5,072 bases of DNA from the NCBI GenBank assembly GCA_030527765.1, contig JAUNAE010000280.1, positions 1 through 5,072 of the forward strand, written 5' to 3'. The notes beneath the pieces are model-generated. The model was not told the DNA's origin, ran no database searches, and saw only the letters and a list, made by a program, of their open reading frames with translations. The translations under genes and the position numbers were made by a program. The stretch comes from Eubacteriales bacterium (GTDB taxonomy: Bacteria; Bacillota_A; Clostridia; Lachnospirales; Lachnospiraceae). Below are positions 1 to 5,037 of the stretch, in pieces (position 1 is the first letter of the stretch; each line of letters begins with the position of its first letter).

Positions 1-555
1 GATAAACTGTCCGTACTCTCTCAACACAGGACACTTATCCAAAATCTCATGATGTGCTGCAGGATTAATATTTATCACTCGCACAATCAGTTCCACGGAA
101 GGTGCTTTTGAATTCGATTCATTATCAATAAAAGCATCCGACAGCTTAAGTATTCGTTCTTTTTCAGAGATATCTTCTCCATTATAAAAAGTATAGAATT
201 CCGGTCTCTGAATTTTTACCTGGCCGCGTTTGTATCGTGCTCTTACCGGAATTAACATCTCAAATAATCGACCACAAATCATCAAATCCCGTAGAGGCAT
301 ATTCATATTGATCGTAGATTGATGCTCTCCGAATACGATAACCTTTTGATCTACTTCAAATGAAATGTCATTCTGAAAGTTCATGTAGATCTGTTGATCT
401 ACTCTGAATTTTCGGATCTTGCAATCAGGTTCCAGATTGGTGTGCCCACTAATTGCTTCATACAGTGAACGCTCATTTGCCTCAGCTGTTTCATCTGTGA
501 AAAACAAATCCACAAAAACGCTGTCTTTGACTTTTCGATTTTCTTTTCCAGTCAT
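1..555 (-). CDS. Rpn-family recombination-promoting nuclease / PD-(D/E)XK transposase-like protein (3' end off window)
   Basis: The minus-strand frame is open for 185 codons from ATG at 555 to the window edge, with no stop or frameshift. An AGGAGG ribosome binding site (plus 563-568) sits 7 nt upstream of the start. The protein opens MTGKENRKVKDSVFVDLFF, which I recognise as the N-terminus of the Rpn / PDDEXK_2 family common in Lachnospiraceae. The nuclease core is visible: D63 in QNDISF, then E77 and Q79 in VFGEHQST, giving the D...ExQ version of the PD-(D/E)XK site. The conserved stretches PEFYTFYNG and CPVLREYG follow. E. coli RpnA-E are DNA endonucleases that promote RecA-independent recombination, but the role of the Firmicute versions is unclear and many are annotated as transposases. 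I estimate that 80-120 C-terminal residues are missing. The gene is divergent from the HIRAN gene and has a long structured leader. Confidence 0.85.
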   Translation of the reverse strand, partial: MTGKENRKVKDSVFVDLFFTDETAEANERSLYEAISGHTNLEPDCKIRKFRVDQQIYMNFQNDISFEVDQKVIVFGEHQSTINMNMPLRDLMICGRLFEMLIPVRARYKRGQVKIQRPEFYTFYNGEDISEKERILKLSDAFIDNESNSKAPSVELIVRVININPAAHHEILDKCPVLREYGQFI

Positions 556-657
556 GTCAGTTCCTCCTTTTGTTGCAGGAACAAACATAGCATTATCGTG
601 TCTTTCCAACTATCATCCTGTTCCTGCTCTTATTTAGTTGTATTAAGCAGGATTTCG

Positions 658-675
658 ATGAAGCGAATGCTTCAT
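658..675. repeat. Perfect 7-bp inverted repeat with 4-nt loop
   Basis: ATGAAGC (658-664) and GCTTCAT (669-675) flank GAAT. The repeat lies in the Rpn leader, and no T-run follows it on either strand, so it is not an intrinsic terminator. It could be an RNA hairpin in the leader or simply chance. Confidence 0.45.
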
Positions 676-694
676 AAGAGATGTGTTAGAAAAG

Positions 695-717
695 AGATGA
701 ATGTTTTGAATTCATCT
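695..717. repeat. Perfect 8-bp inverted repeat with 7-nt loop
   Basis: AGATGAAT (695-702) and ATTCATCT (710-717) flank a 7-nt loop. It is the first hairpin of the predicted Rpn leader, about 25 nt after the predicted transcription start. In the minus-strand sense it is followed by a short pyrimidine stretch (CTTTTCT), too weak to call a terminator. Confidence 0.45.
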
Positions 718-746
718 TATAGAAATGAAATCTTTTGCTTATTAAA

Positions 747-775
747 ACCGTATCACTCCTCTTAGTGACTGTCAA
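747..775 (-). promoter_or_regulatory. Promoter of the Rpn gene (TTGACA, 17-bp spacer, extended -10)
   Basis: Read on the minus strand, a perfect TTGACA (plus 770-775) is followed by a 17-bp spacer and TACGGT (plus 747-752). The -10 box matches the consensus only at its three most important positions (T1, A2, T6), but a TG dinucleotide one base upstream makes it an extended -10, which compensates. Transcription should start near 740. The spacer contains an interrupted palindrome, TCACT (753-757) and AGTGA (764-768), placed where a repressor would block polymerase. Confidence 0.5.
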
Positions 776-793
776 GACGTTGAGAGAACTCTT

Positions 794-821
794 TTGAGGC
801 AATTTGGATATCGATGATAAT
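794..821 (+). promoter_or_regulatory. Promoter of the HIRAN gene and possibly the whole rightward operon
   Basis: TTGAGG (794-799), a 16-bp spacer and GATAAT (816-821) make a plausible sigma-A promoter, with a predicted start near 828 and an 84-nt leader to ATG 912. Its -35 box is 18 bp from the -35 box of the opposing Rpn promoter, so the two promoters are back to back. Confidence 0.45.
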
Positions 822-829
822 TCTCCAGT

Positions 830-847
830 TGTCCAGATTTCTGGACA
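830..847. promoter_or_regulatory. Perfect 7-bp palindrome at the HIRAN transcription start (operator or 5' hairpin)
   Basis: TGTCCAG (830-836) and CTGGACA (841-847) flank ATTT. The palindrome begins about 2 nt after the predicted start of the HIRAN promoter. At this place it could be a repressor operator or a 5'-end hairpin that stabilises the transcript. I do not see the same palindrome upstream of the WYL gene or the kinase gene. Confidence 0.4.
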
Positions 848-911
848 TGTACCTGAAGTAAAATGAGATCATCAAAAGAAGATGACAAGAATTATCGAAG
901 GGGGAAAGGTT

Positions 912-1247
912 ATGAGTAAGATTTATTTCACACTGACAGGTACAAATTATTTTCACGGTAATGATTTCTTGAAACCAGGCATGAAACTGAAACTTAAGAA
1001 GCAGAGGGATAACGAGTATGACAAGGAAGCGATCGTTGTGAAGATGGAAGGCCTGGGAGAAATCGGTCACGTTGCAAATAGTACACGCACAGTAATCGGT
1101 GACAGCATGAGTGCGGGACGTCTTTATGACAAAATTGGTGAGAAAGCAAAGGCAAATGTTGTCCTCGTTACACAGCATGGAACGATTTGCAGATTGAGCA
1201 AGAAGAGTCTGATCGGAAACAAAGATGTGAAGTTGGAGAAAGAATAG
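912..1247 (+). CDS. Stand-alone HIRAN-domain protein (111 aa)
   Basis: ATG 912 is chosen because a strong GGGGGAAAGG ribosome binding site precedes it; the in-frame ATG at 882 has nothing comparable and would add ten residues before the fold. Nearly the whole protein is one HIRAN domain: a first strand KIYFTLTGTNYF (3-14), PGMKLKLKK (22-30), the signature DNEYDKEAIVV (33-43) and the glycine strand LGEIGHVAN (48-56). HIRAN domains (HIP116/HLTF, Rad5) bind the 3'-OH end of single-stranded DNA and are often fused to SWI/SNF helicases or nucleases. Here there is no partner domain, no signal peptide and no membrane segment, so a cytoplasmic DNA-end binder or adaptor is the natural guess. The lysine-rich tail (97-111) could help bind nucleic acid. 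The WYL regulator follows 126 nt downstream with no terminator between them. Confidence 0.8.
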   Translation: MSKIYFTLTGTNYFHGNDFLKPGMKLKLKKQRDNEYDKEAIVVKMEGLGEIGHVANSTRTVIGDSMSAGRLYDKIGEKAKANVVLVTQHGTICRLSKKSLIGNKDVKLEKE

Positions 1248-1332
1248 GATTTTTCCAATGCGGCACAGAAAAAGTTATTTCAAATTGTAACAACCGGAAG
1301 ATCCATGATAGACTGAAAACAGATTCTATAGA

Positions 1333-1358
1333 TGCAAAATTGTGTTAGAATTATTGCA
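1333..1358. promoter_or_regulatory. Bulged palindrome just upstream of the WYL ribosome binding site (candidate operator)
   Basis: TGCAA-AATT (1333-1341) faces AATT-A-TTGCA (1349-1358), nine paired positions with a single bulged base and a 7-nt loop. It ends immediately before the AAGGAAG ribosome binding site. Many HTH-WYL proteins regulate their own promoters through inverted repeats, so an autoregulatory operator is reasonable; an RNA hairpin next to the ribosome binding site is the alternative. The rest of the 1248-1373 gap holds only a weak promoter-like pair (TTGTAA 1285-1290, GATAGA 1307-1312) and the 8-bp palindrome TCTATAGA at 1325-1332. Confidence 0.3.
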
Positions 1359-1373
1359 AAGGAAGATGAGCAT

Positions 1374-2363
1374 ATGGCAGCAGGTACAGATCAAAAACTT
1401 CGAATTCTCTACATTATGAATATTCTGCTCGAGCGTACAGACGAGGAACATTTTCTGAATGCTACTGAGATCATGCAGATCTTGAAAACAGAGCATGATA
1501 TTGAGAGTGACCGCAAGACCATCTACGGTGCCGTGGAGACATTGAAAAAATACGGACTGGATATTATCCAACTAAAAGGGAAGATATCCGGATATTATAT
1601 TGGAAGCAGAAGTTTTGAACTTCCGGAACTAAAACTCCTGGTGGATGCTGTTCAGTCCTCAAAGTTTATTACAAGCAAGAAATCAGAAGAGCTCATTAAG
1701 AAACTGGAAAAACTGACCAGTAAGTATGAGGCGGATCAGCTGCAGAGGCAGGTTTTTATTTACAATCGAATCAAAACGGAGAATGAAACCATCTATTATA
1801 ATGTGGATCTGATCTACGACTCAATTTATCATAACCGCCAGATTACCTTTCAGTACACGGAGTGGAATGCCAGAAAAGAACTGGTGCTGAAACATGCAGG
1901 GGAGTTATATCAGGTCAGCCCCTGGGCTCTCAGTTGGGACGATGAAAACTACTACCTGATTGCCTACGACGAAAAGGCAAATATCATTAAGCATTACCGA
2001 GTAGACAAAATTCGGCATTTGACCATTGTCGATGAGGAAAGAGTCGGAGAAGAGCATTTCAATAATTTTGATCTGGCGGTTTTTGCCAAGAAGACTTTTG
2101 GAATGTATGGTGGCGAGGATGAGAGTGTTACTCTTCTGTGTCATAATTCTCTGGCCGGTGTAGTGATTGATCGTTTTGGACAGGACGTGTGGATGGTTCC
2201 ACATGACAAGGAACATTTCAGAGTTCGTGTGGATGTAACGGTCAGCAGACAGTTTTTTGGATGGATCACAGGTATTGGTGATCAGATGCAGATTCTGGAA
2301 CCGGAGCGGATCAAAGAGGACTATCGATTGTATTTGAAGAAGATTTTGGAGCAGTATAACTGA
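1374..2363 (+). CDS. WYL-domain transcriptional regulator (HTH-WYL-WCX, 329 aa)
   Basis: ATG 1374 follows an AAGGAAG ribosome binding site at usual spacing; the in-frame ATG 1332 would overlap the palindrome at 1333-1358 and lacks such a site. Residues 6-62 form a winged helix-turn-helix DNA-binding domain, with recognition helix SDRKTIYGAVETLKKYG (45-61). Residues 80-130 are a helical linker. Residues 140-215 are the WYL domain: VSPWALSWDDENYYLIAYD contains the namesake W188, Y193/Y194 and L195, and HYRVDKI (207-213) carries the conserved R209 and D211. The remainder (about 235-329) fits the WCX extension used in dimer contacts. Length and order match the family. WYL proteins such as PafBC, BrxR and CapW control DNA-damage or phage-defence genes, and the domain is thought to sense nucleic-acid ligands. 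The target here is unknown; the linked HIRAN, YaiI and AlkZ-related genes and its own promoter are the nearest candidates. Confidence 0.92.
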   Translation: MAAGTDQKLRILYIMNILLERTDEEHFLNATEIMQILKTEHDIESDRKTIYGAVETLKKYGLDIIQLKGKISGYYIGSRSFELPELKLLVDAVQSSKFITSKKSEELIKKLEKLTSKYEADQLQRQVFIYNRIKTENETIYYNVDLIYDSIYHNRQITFQYTEWNARKELVLKHAGELYQVSPWALSWDDENYYLIAYDEKANIIKHYRVDKIRHLTIVDEERVGEEHFNNFDLAVFAKKTFGMYGGEDESVTLLCHNSLAGVVIDRFGQDVWMVPHDKEHFRVRVDVTVSRQFFGWITGIGDQMQILEPERIKEDYRLYLKKILEQYN

Positions 2364-2378
2364 GCGATGGTGATGAGT

Positions 2379-2831
2379 ATGAAAATTTTTGTGGATGCGG
2401 ATGCCTGTCCGGTTGTGAAGATTGTGGAAAAGGTTGCCGGGAAGCACGCAGTTCCGGTGGTTTTGCTTTGTGACACAAATCATGTTCTTACATCGGACTT
2501 TAGTGAGATTCGGGTTATCGGAGCCGGAGCAGATGCAGTGGATTTTGCACTGATCAATTCCTGTAAGCACGGAGATATTGTGGTGACGCAGGATTATGGT
2601 GTGGCAGCCATGGCACTGGGAAAAGGAGCGTATCCTATTCATCAATCAGGAAAGTGGTACACAAACGATAATATTGATGTGATGCTGATGGAACGTCATC
2701 TTGGGAAGAAAGCAAGGCGGGCCGGCAGTAAGAATCATTTGAAAGGGCCGAGGAAGCGGACGGAGGAAGATGATCTGAGATTTGCGGAATCTTTTGAGAA
2801 ATTGATTGTATACGCAAACACAGTGCGATAA
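2379..2831 (+). CDS. YaiI/YqxD family protein (DUF188, UPF0178), PIN-like fold
   Basis: The 150-residue protein starts MKIFVDADACPVV, the hallmark N-terminus of the YaiI/YqxD family with paired acidic residues D6 and D8. Other family blocks are LLCDTNH (29-35), GAGADAVDFALIN (48-60), GDIVVTQDYGVAAMAL (65-80, with D66 and D72), IHQSGKWYT and NHLKGPRKRT. Length is normal for the family. The clustered aspartates resemble a PIN-type metal site, suggesting a nuclease, but I know of no established activity. I start at ATG 2379 because family members begin at this methionine; upstream in-frame ATGs at 2367 and 2373 would add two to four residues, and none has a strong ribosome binding site. The start is 15 nt after the WYL stop, which suggests translational coupling. 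The AlkZ-related gene follows after 49 nt. Confidence 0.9.
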   Translation: MKIFVDADACPVVKIVEKVAGKHAVPVVLLCDTNHVLTSDFSEIRVIGAGADAVDFALINSCKHGDIVVTQDYGVAAMALGKGAYPIHQSGKWYTNDNIDVMLMERHLGKKARRAGSKNHLKGPRKRTEEDDLRFAESFEKLIVYANTVR

Positions 2832-2880
2832 GTTTTCCTTATGTCTGTATAAAAGAGAAGGATATCTGAGAGGGATTGCA

Positions 2881-3615
2881 ATGGCAAATGAAGGCGGTAC
2901 TTGGATTATGTATGGAGTGACGGAGGATGATCCGTATTGTATTCATACAGTGAAGGAATTAGAAAAATATATTAACAAGATTGGCTTTTTGCCGTTGTTC
3001 AAGAATGAGATTCCGGGCTTTTCCGTAGAGGAACGCACGGTGCCGGAGTTCTGGTGGAGTGAGAATCCGGAAAGGGATCCATGGGTTTGGCGGGAATTGA
3101 TTGCAAGAAACGGGGAGATTGCTTACGGAAAGTTTTTTAACAAGAAGGCAGGTTTCATCTCAAAAGAATGGTTTCCATATTTTGCAAATGCCCGGCGGGA
3201 CGGTTATGATTTTGATTCTCTTTGGGAGGATGAAAAGGCAAGCATACGCCAAAAGAAGATTATGGATCTGTTTGCGGAGAACGAGGATGCGGAATTATTT
3301 TCCTTCGAGATCAAAAAAGACGCCGGTTTTGGCAAGGGCGGTGAGAAGAATTTTGAGGGGACGATCACGGATCTTCAGATGAAGACATACTTGTGTATGC
3401 GTGATTTCAAGAAGCGGATCAATAAGAAGGGACTTCCCTATGGATGGAATGTGGCGATGTATTCGATGCCGGAGCATTTATGGGGATATGAGCATGTCTC
3501 TTCGGCATACAAGGAGGATCCGGCGGTATCTGCGGAGAGGATTTTTGCATATATGAAGGAACAGTATCCCATTGCGAAGGAGAAGGATATTCGAAAAGTT
3601 CTTGGGATTAAGTAG
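2881..3615 (+). CDS. AlkZ-related protein of unknown activity (244 aa)
   Basis: ATG 2881 has a GAGAGGG ribosome binding site 6 nt upstream. A TTG at 2806 is in frame but overlaps the YaiI gene and has no such site. I recognise this protein type from Lachnospiraceae, where I believe it is labelled AlkZ-related, after the AlkZ/YcaQ DNA glycosylases that open interstrand crosslinks. Visible blocks are TVKELEKYINKIGFLPLFKN (23-42), a tryptophan-rich stretch FWWSENPERDPWVWRELI (57-74), YGKFFNKKAGFIS (82-94), KNFEGTITDLQMKTYL (156-171, likely part of a winged helix) and LWGYEHVSSAY. It is much shorter than true AlkZ, and I find no QxQ or QxD catalytic motif anywhere, so glycosylase activity is doubtful. 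It may have kept only a DNA-binding scaffold. No signal peptide or membrane segment is seen. It is the last gene before the terminator at 3650-3732. Confidence 0.6.
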   Translation: MANEGGTWIMYGVTEDDPYCIHTVKELEKYINKIGFLPLFKNEIPGFSVEERTVPEFWWSENPERDPWVWRELIARNGEIAYGKFFNKKAGFISKEWFPYFANARRDGYDFDSLWEDEKASIRQKKIMDLFAENEDAELFSFEIKKDAGFGKGGEKNFEGTITDLQMKTYLCMRDFKKRINKKGLPYGWNVAMYSMPEHLWGYEHVSSAYKEDPAVSAERIFAYMKEQYPIAKEKDIRKVLGIK

Positions 3616-3649
3616 ATCGCGGGCGCTTTCGGTAATCCACTTATCGATG

Positions 3650-3732
3650 TAAAAAAAGAAAGCCAGTGCAGTTGATGTGATTTCTGTTAAGTAAACAGAG
3701 GATACATCACTATGCATTGGCTTTTATTTTTT
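3650..3732. terminator. Large bidirectional intrinsic terminator between convergent genes
   Basis: Three nested stems are visible: an outer 10-bp stem with one G-T pair (3661-3670 with 3713-3722), a middle 6-bp stem (3673-3678 with 3704-3709) and an apical 6-bp stem (3683-3688 with 3694-3699) around AAGTA. A T-rich run (3722-3731) follows on the plus strand and an A-rich run (3651-3660) precedes it, so it can stop the rightward operon and the leftward kinase gene alike. At 62 nt the hairpin is longer than a usual terminator. Confidence 0.85.
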
Positions 3733-3788
3733 GAAGTGGCGTTTGTGATAATTTGCGAAAACTTTTGACAGTATGGGTACCAGATGAA

Positions 3789-4889
3789 TTATTTCTGACT
3801 GCCCGAAGCCTGCACAGATTGAAGCAGTTTCACACGCTGAGAAAACATCTCGTAATATTGTGGGAGTTCGGAGAAGAGAGCTGCATCAAAGGCTTTTTCC
3901 GGTTGAAAACCAATACTCCTTACTGCATCAATGGCGGCTTCTTTTTGAGTGTATTTCCTGCCGAAGGTTGTCTGGCAGTTTGCACCATCCATAGTATCAT
4001 AAGCATGGAAGGCACGATTGAAGTCCATGAGATCATGCAGGCGGATGGGCCTGTTCGTGTTGTTATCAACGAGAACACCCCAGTTTCCCCAATGGCGATC
4101 GGTGTTTCCAACGAGGTAGTCGATGATGTTCATCATATAATAACCGCATGCATCGAGATTTAAGATGAAGTCGAGTGTTGACAGATCCCGGTTGGCTGAA
4201 TAGATTTCAAAGGCTTCTATGGAGGCGATTGAATACGCTTTGCTTGTCATAAGTTCGCTGGAACTTACGGGCTCGCCTTCGAAGAAAGTTTTGGAATAAA
4301 GAACCTGAGGGACAGGAAAGCAACGTGATATTTGGCTTGCAAGAACTTCGCGTTCTACAGCATCCCTGCCTCCGTCTTTGAGGAGGGTGAATCCGTTTGC
4401 AGTACGTCGCCATGCCTTTGGAAATTGTCCATTTGTAGAAAGATCATGAGCCAGATCTTTATTGTCTGCAGTGAATTGTTTGCCCCGCAGACTGATATCA
4501 ATGAAGATATTGCTGAGATGATTGTCATAGAGATTAACATCCGCAAAGGATATATGTTCTCCCTGTATGCGAACCCAATATACATCTGTGAGAGAAACAC
4601 AGCGGTAAGAAAGGGCGATAGCAGCGCGATCTCTATCTGTAACGGCTTGTTTGACACCAATGCTGTTTAGAATTTCTTTTGCATAAGTACGATCCAGTGT
4701 AATGACACGAGTCGCACACCAATATTGAAAGTTTGTAATGTTATTTACAAGGGTATCTACATCGGATCCACTTTCGAGGTAGAGATTATAGGGCATAAAG
4801 TCAGGAGCAACGGGATCACTGAAGCCATTGGTACAGAAGATGGCAGCAACCCGGTCCAGATGCATGATTTCATATGTGATATGACGCAT
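3789..4889 (-). CDS. HipA-like protein kinase, no visible HipB partner (366 aa)
   Basis: The start ATG at 4889 is supported by a GAAAGGGGG ribosome binding site 8 nt upstream. The C-terminal half carries the HipA kinase signature: the catalytic loop DYLVGNTDRHWGNWGVLV (257-274, with D264, H266 and N269) and the metal-binding LHDLMDFNRAF (284-294, DFN at 289-291). Upstream, PKAWRRTANGFTLLKDGG (157-174) looks like the ATP-binding region, with K171 as likely nucleotide-contacting lysine. The N-terminal 150 residues include SLTDVYWVRI (99-108). In E. coli, HipA phosphorylates glutamyl-tRNA synthetase and is neutralised by the HTH protein HipB. Here the protein is shorter than E. coli HipA (440 aa), I see no typical HipA N-terminal domain, and no HipB-like gene lies on either side within the window. 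The substrate is unknown. It is convergent with the AlkZ-related gene and has its own strong promoter. Confidence 0.85.
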   Translation of the reverse strand: MRHITYEIMHLDRVAAIFCTNGFSDPVAPDFMPYNLYLESGSDVDTLVNNITNFQYWCATRVITLDRTYAKEILNSIGVKQAVTDRDRAAIALSYRCVSLTDVYWVRIQGEHISFADVNLYDNHLSNIFIDISLRGKQFTADNKDLAHDLSTNGQFPKAWRRTANGFTLLKDGGRDAVEREVLASQISRCFPVPQVLYSKTFFEGEPVSSSELMTSKAYSIASIEAFEIYSANRDLSTLDFILNLDACGYYMMNIIDYLVGNTDRHWGNWGVLVDNNTNRPIRLHDLMDFNRAFHAYDTMDGANCQTTFGRKYTQKEAAIDAVRSIGFQPEKAFDAALFSELPQYYEMFSQRVKLLQSVQASGSQK

Positions 4890-4924
4890 AAGCGATGCCC
4901 CCTTTCGAAGATGATATTAAATAT

Positions 4925-4954
4925 ATTATATTACGATAGACAAGTTCGTGTCAA
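4925..4954 (-). promoter_or_regulatory. Promoter of the HipA-like kinase gene (TTGACA, 18-bp spacer, TATAAT)
   Basis: On the minus strand a perfect TTGACA (plus 4949-4954) is followed by 18 bp and a perfect TATAAT (plus 4925-4930). Transcription should start near 4918, giving a leader of about 28 nt with the ribosome binding site at 4898-4906. This is the best promoter in the window. Apart from the 18-bp spacer it is consensus, so the gene should be well expressed unless repressed. Confidence 0.8.
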
Positions 4955-4981
4955 AGATCTCTACATTCCGATGGAAACGTA

Positions 4982-4990
4982 TGATATAAT
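4982..4990 (+). promoter_or_regulatory. Extended -10 promoter element pointing right
   Basis: TGATATAAT is a perfect TGn-TATAAT extended -10 box. The expected -35 place (about 4962-4967, TACATT) is a poor match, which extended -10 promoters tolerate. Transcription would start near 4997, directly before the hairpin at 5005-5037. It could drive a short RNA or a gene beyond the window edge. AT-rich DNA makes chance matches common. Confidence 0.4.
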
Positions 4991-5004
4991 TGTGAGCAGG
5001 GACG

Positions 5005-5037
5005 GGGCTTTTGGCACGATACTGGGGTCAAAAGCCC
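5005..5037. repeat. Perfect 9-bp inverted repeat (hairpin; possible terminator or REP-like element)
   Basis: GGGCTTTTG (5005-5013) pairs perfectly with CAAAAGCCC (5029-5037), and the stem extends inward by a G-T and a C-G pair, leaving an 11-nt loop. It is followed on the plus strand by TCTCTTTGTT, a moderately U-rich tail. The rest of 4890-5072 contains no gene: only the kinase promoter, the extended -10 box and an AT-rich right end. The G-rich left flank, GGGACGGGG, resembles dispersed palindromic repeats I associate with Clostridia, which needs a genome search to settle. Confidence 0.55.

Larger units (their letters stand above)
556..746 (-). promoter_or_regulatory. Structured 5' leader of the Rpn gene, with competing inverted repeats
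   Basis: From a predicted start near 740, the minus-strand transcript would carry about 185 nt before the ATG, which is long for a bacterial leader. In order of transcription it holds an 8-bp hairpin (717-710 with 702-695), a 7-bp hairpin (675-669 with 664-658), and three segments that compete: A (653-647), B (627-615) and C (583-575). A can pair with B (GCAGG 647-651 with CCTGC 623-627, or CAGGAT 648-653 with ATCCTG 615-620). B can pair with C over 9 bp (619-627 with 575-583). C can instead pair with the ribosome binding site (577-582 with 560-565, 6 bp). No T-run follows any of these stems, so a translational switch fits better than a terminator. The pairings are seen in the sequence; the regulatory role is inference. 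I do not recognise a known riboswitch class here. Confidence 0.4.

Noticed and set aside
882..911. Upstream ATG for the HIRAN gene
   Set aside because: It would place the GGGGGAAAGG ribosome binding site inside the coding region and add ten residues outside the HIRAN fold.
762..1178. Minus-strand open frame of 138 codons
   Set aside because: It is antisense to the HIRAN gene and covers the divergent promoters; there is no ribosome binding site or recognisable domain.
1905..2645. Minus-strand open frame of 246 codons
   Set aside because: It spans the junction of the WYL and YaiI genes in antisense, and both of those are well-recognised families. Its translation is rich in His, Cys and Ile, typical of a shadow frame.
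2806..2880. Longer N-terminus of the AlkZ-related protein from TTG 2806
   Set aside because: It overlaps the end of the YaiI gene, lacks a ribosome binding site and adds a low-complexity extension; ATG 2881 has a clear GAGAGGG site.
3765..3793. TTGACA on the plus strand as an antisense promoter to the kinase gene
   Set aside because: The hexamer is perfect, but the sequence 16-19 bp downstream (around GAATTATTT) has no acceptable -10 box.
3753..4163. Plus-strand open frame of 136 codons
   Set aside because: It is antisense to the conserved catalytic loop and DFN motif of the HipA-like kinase, so it is a shadow frame.
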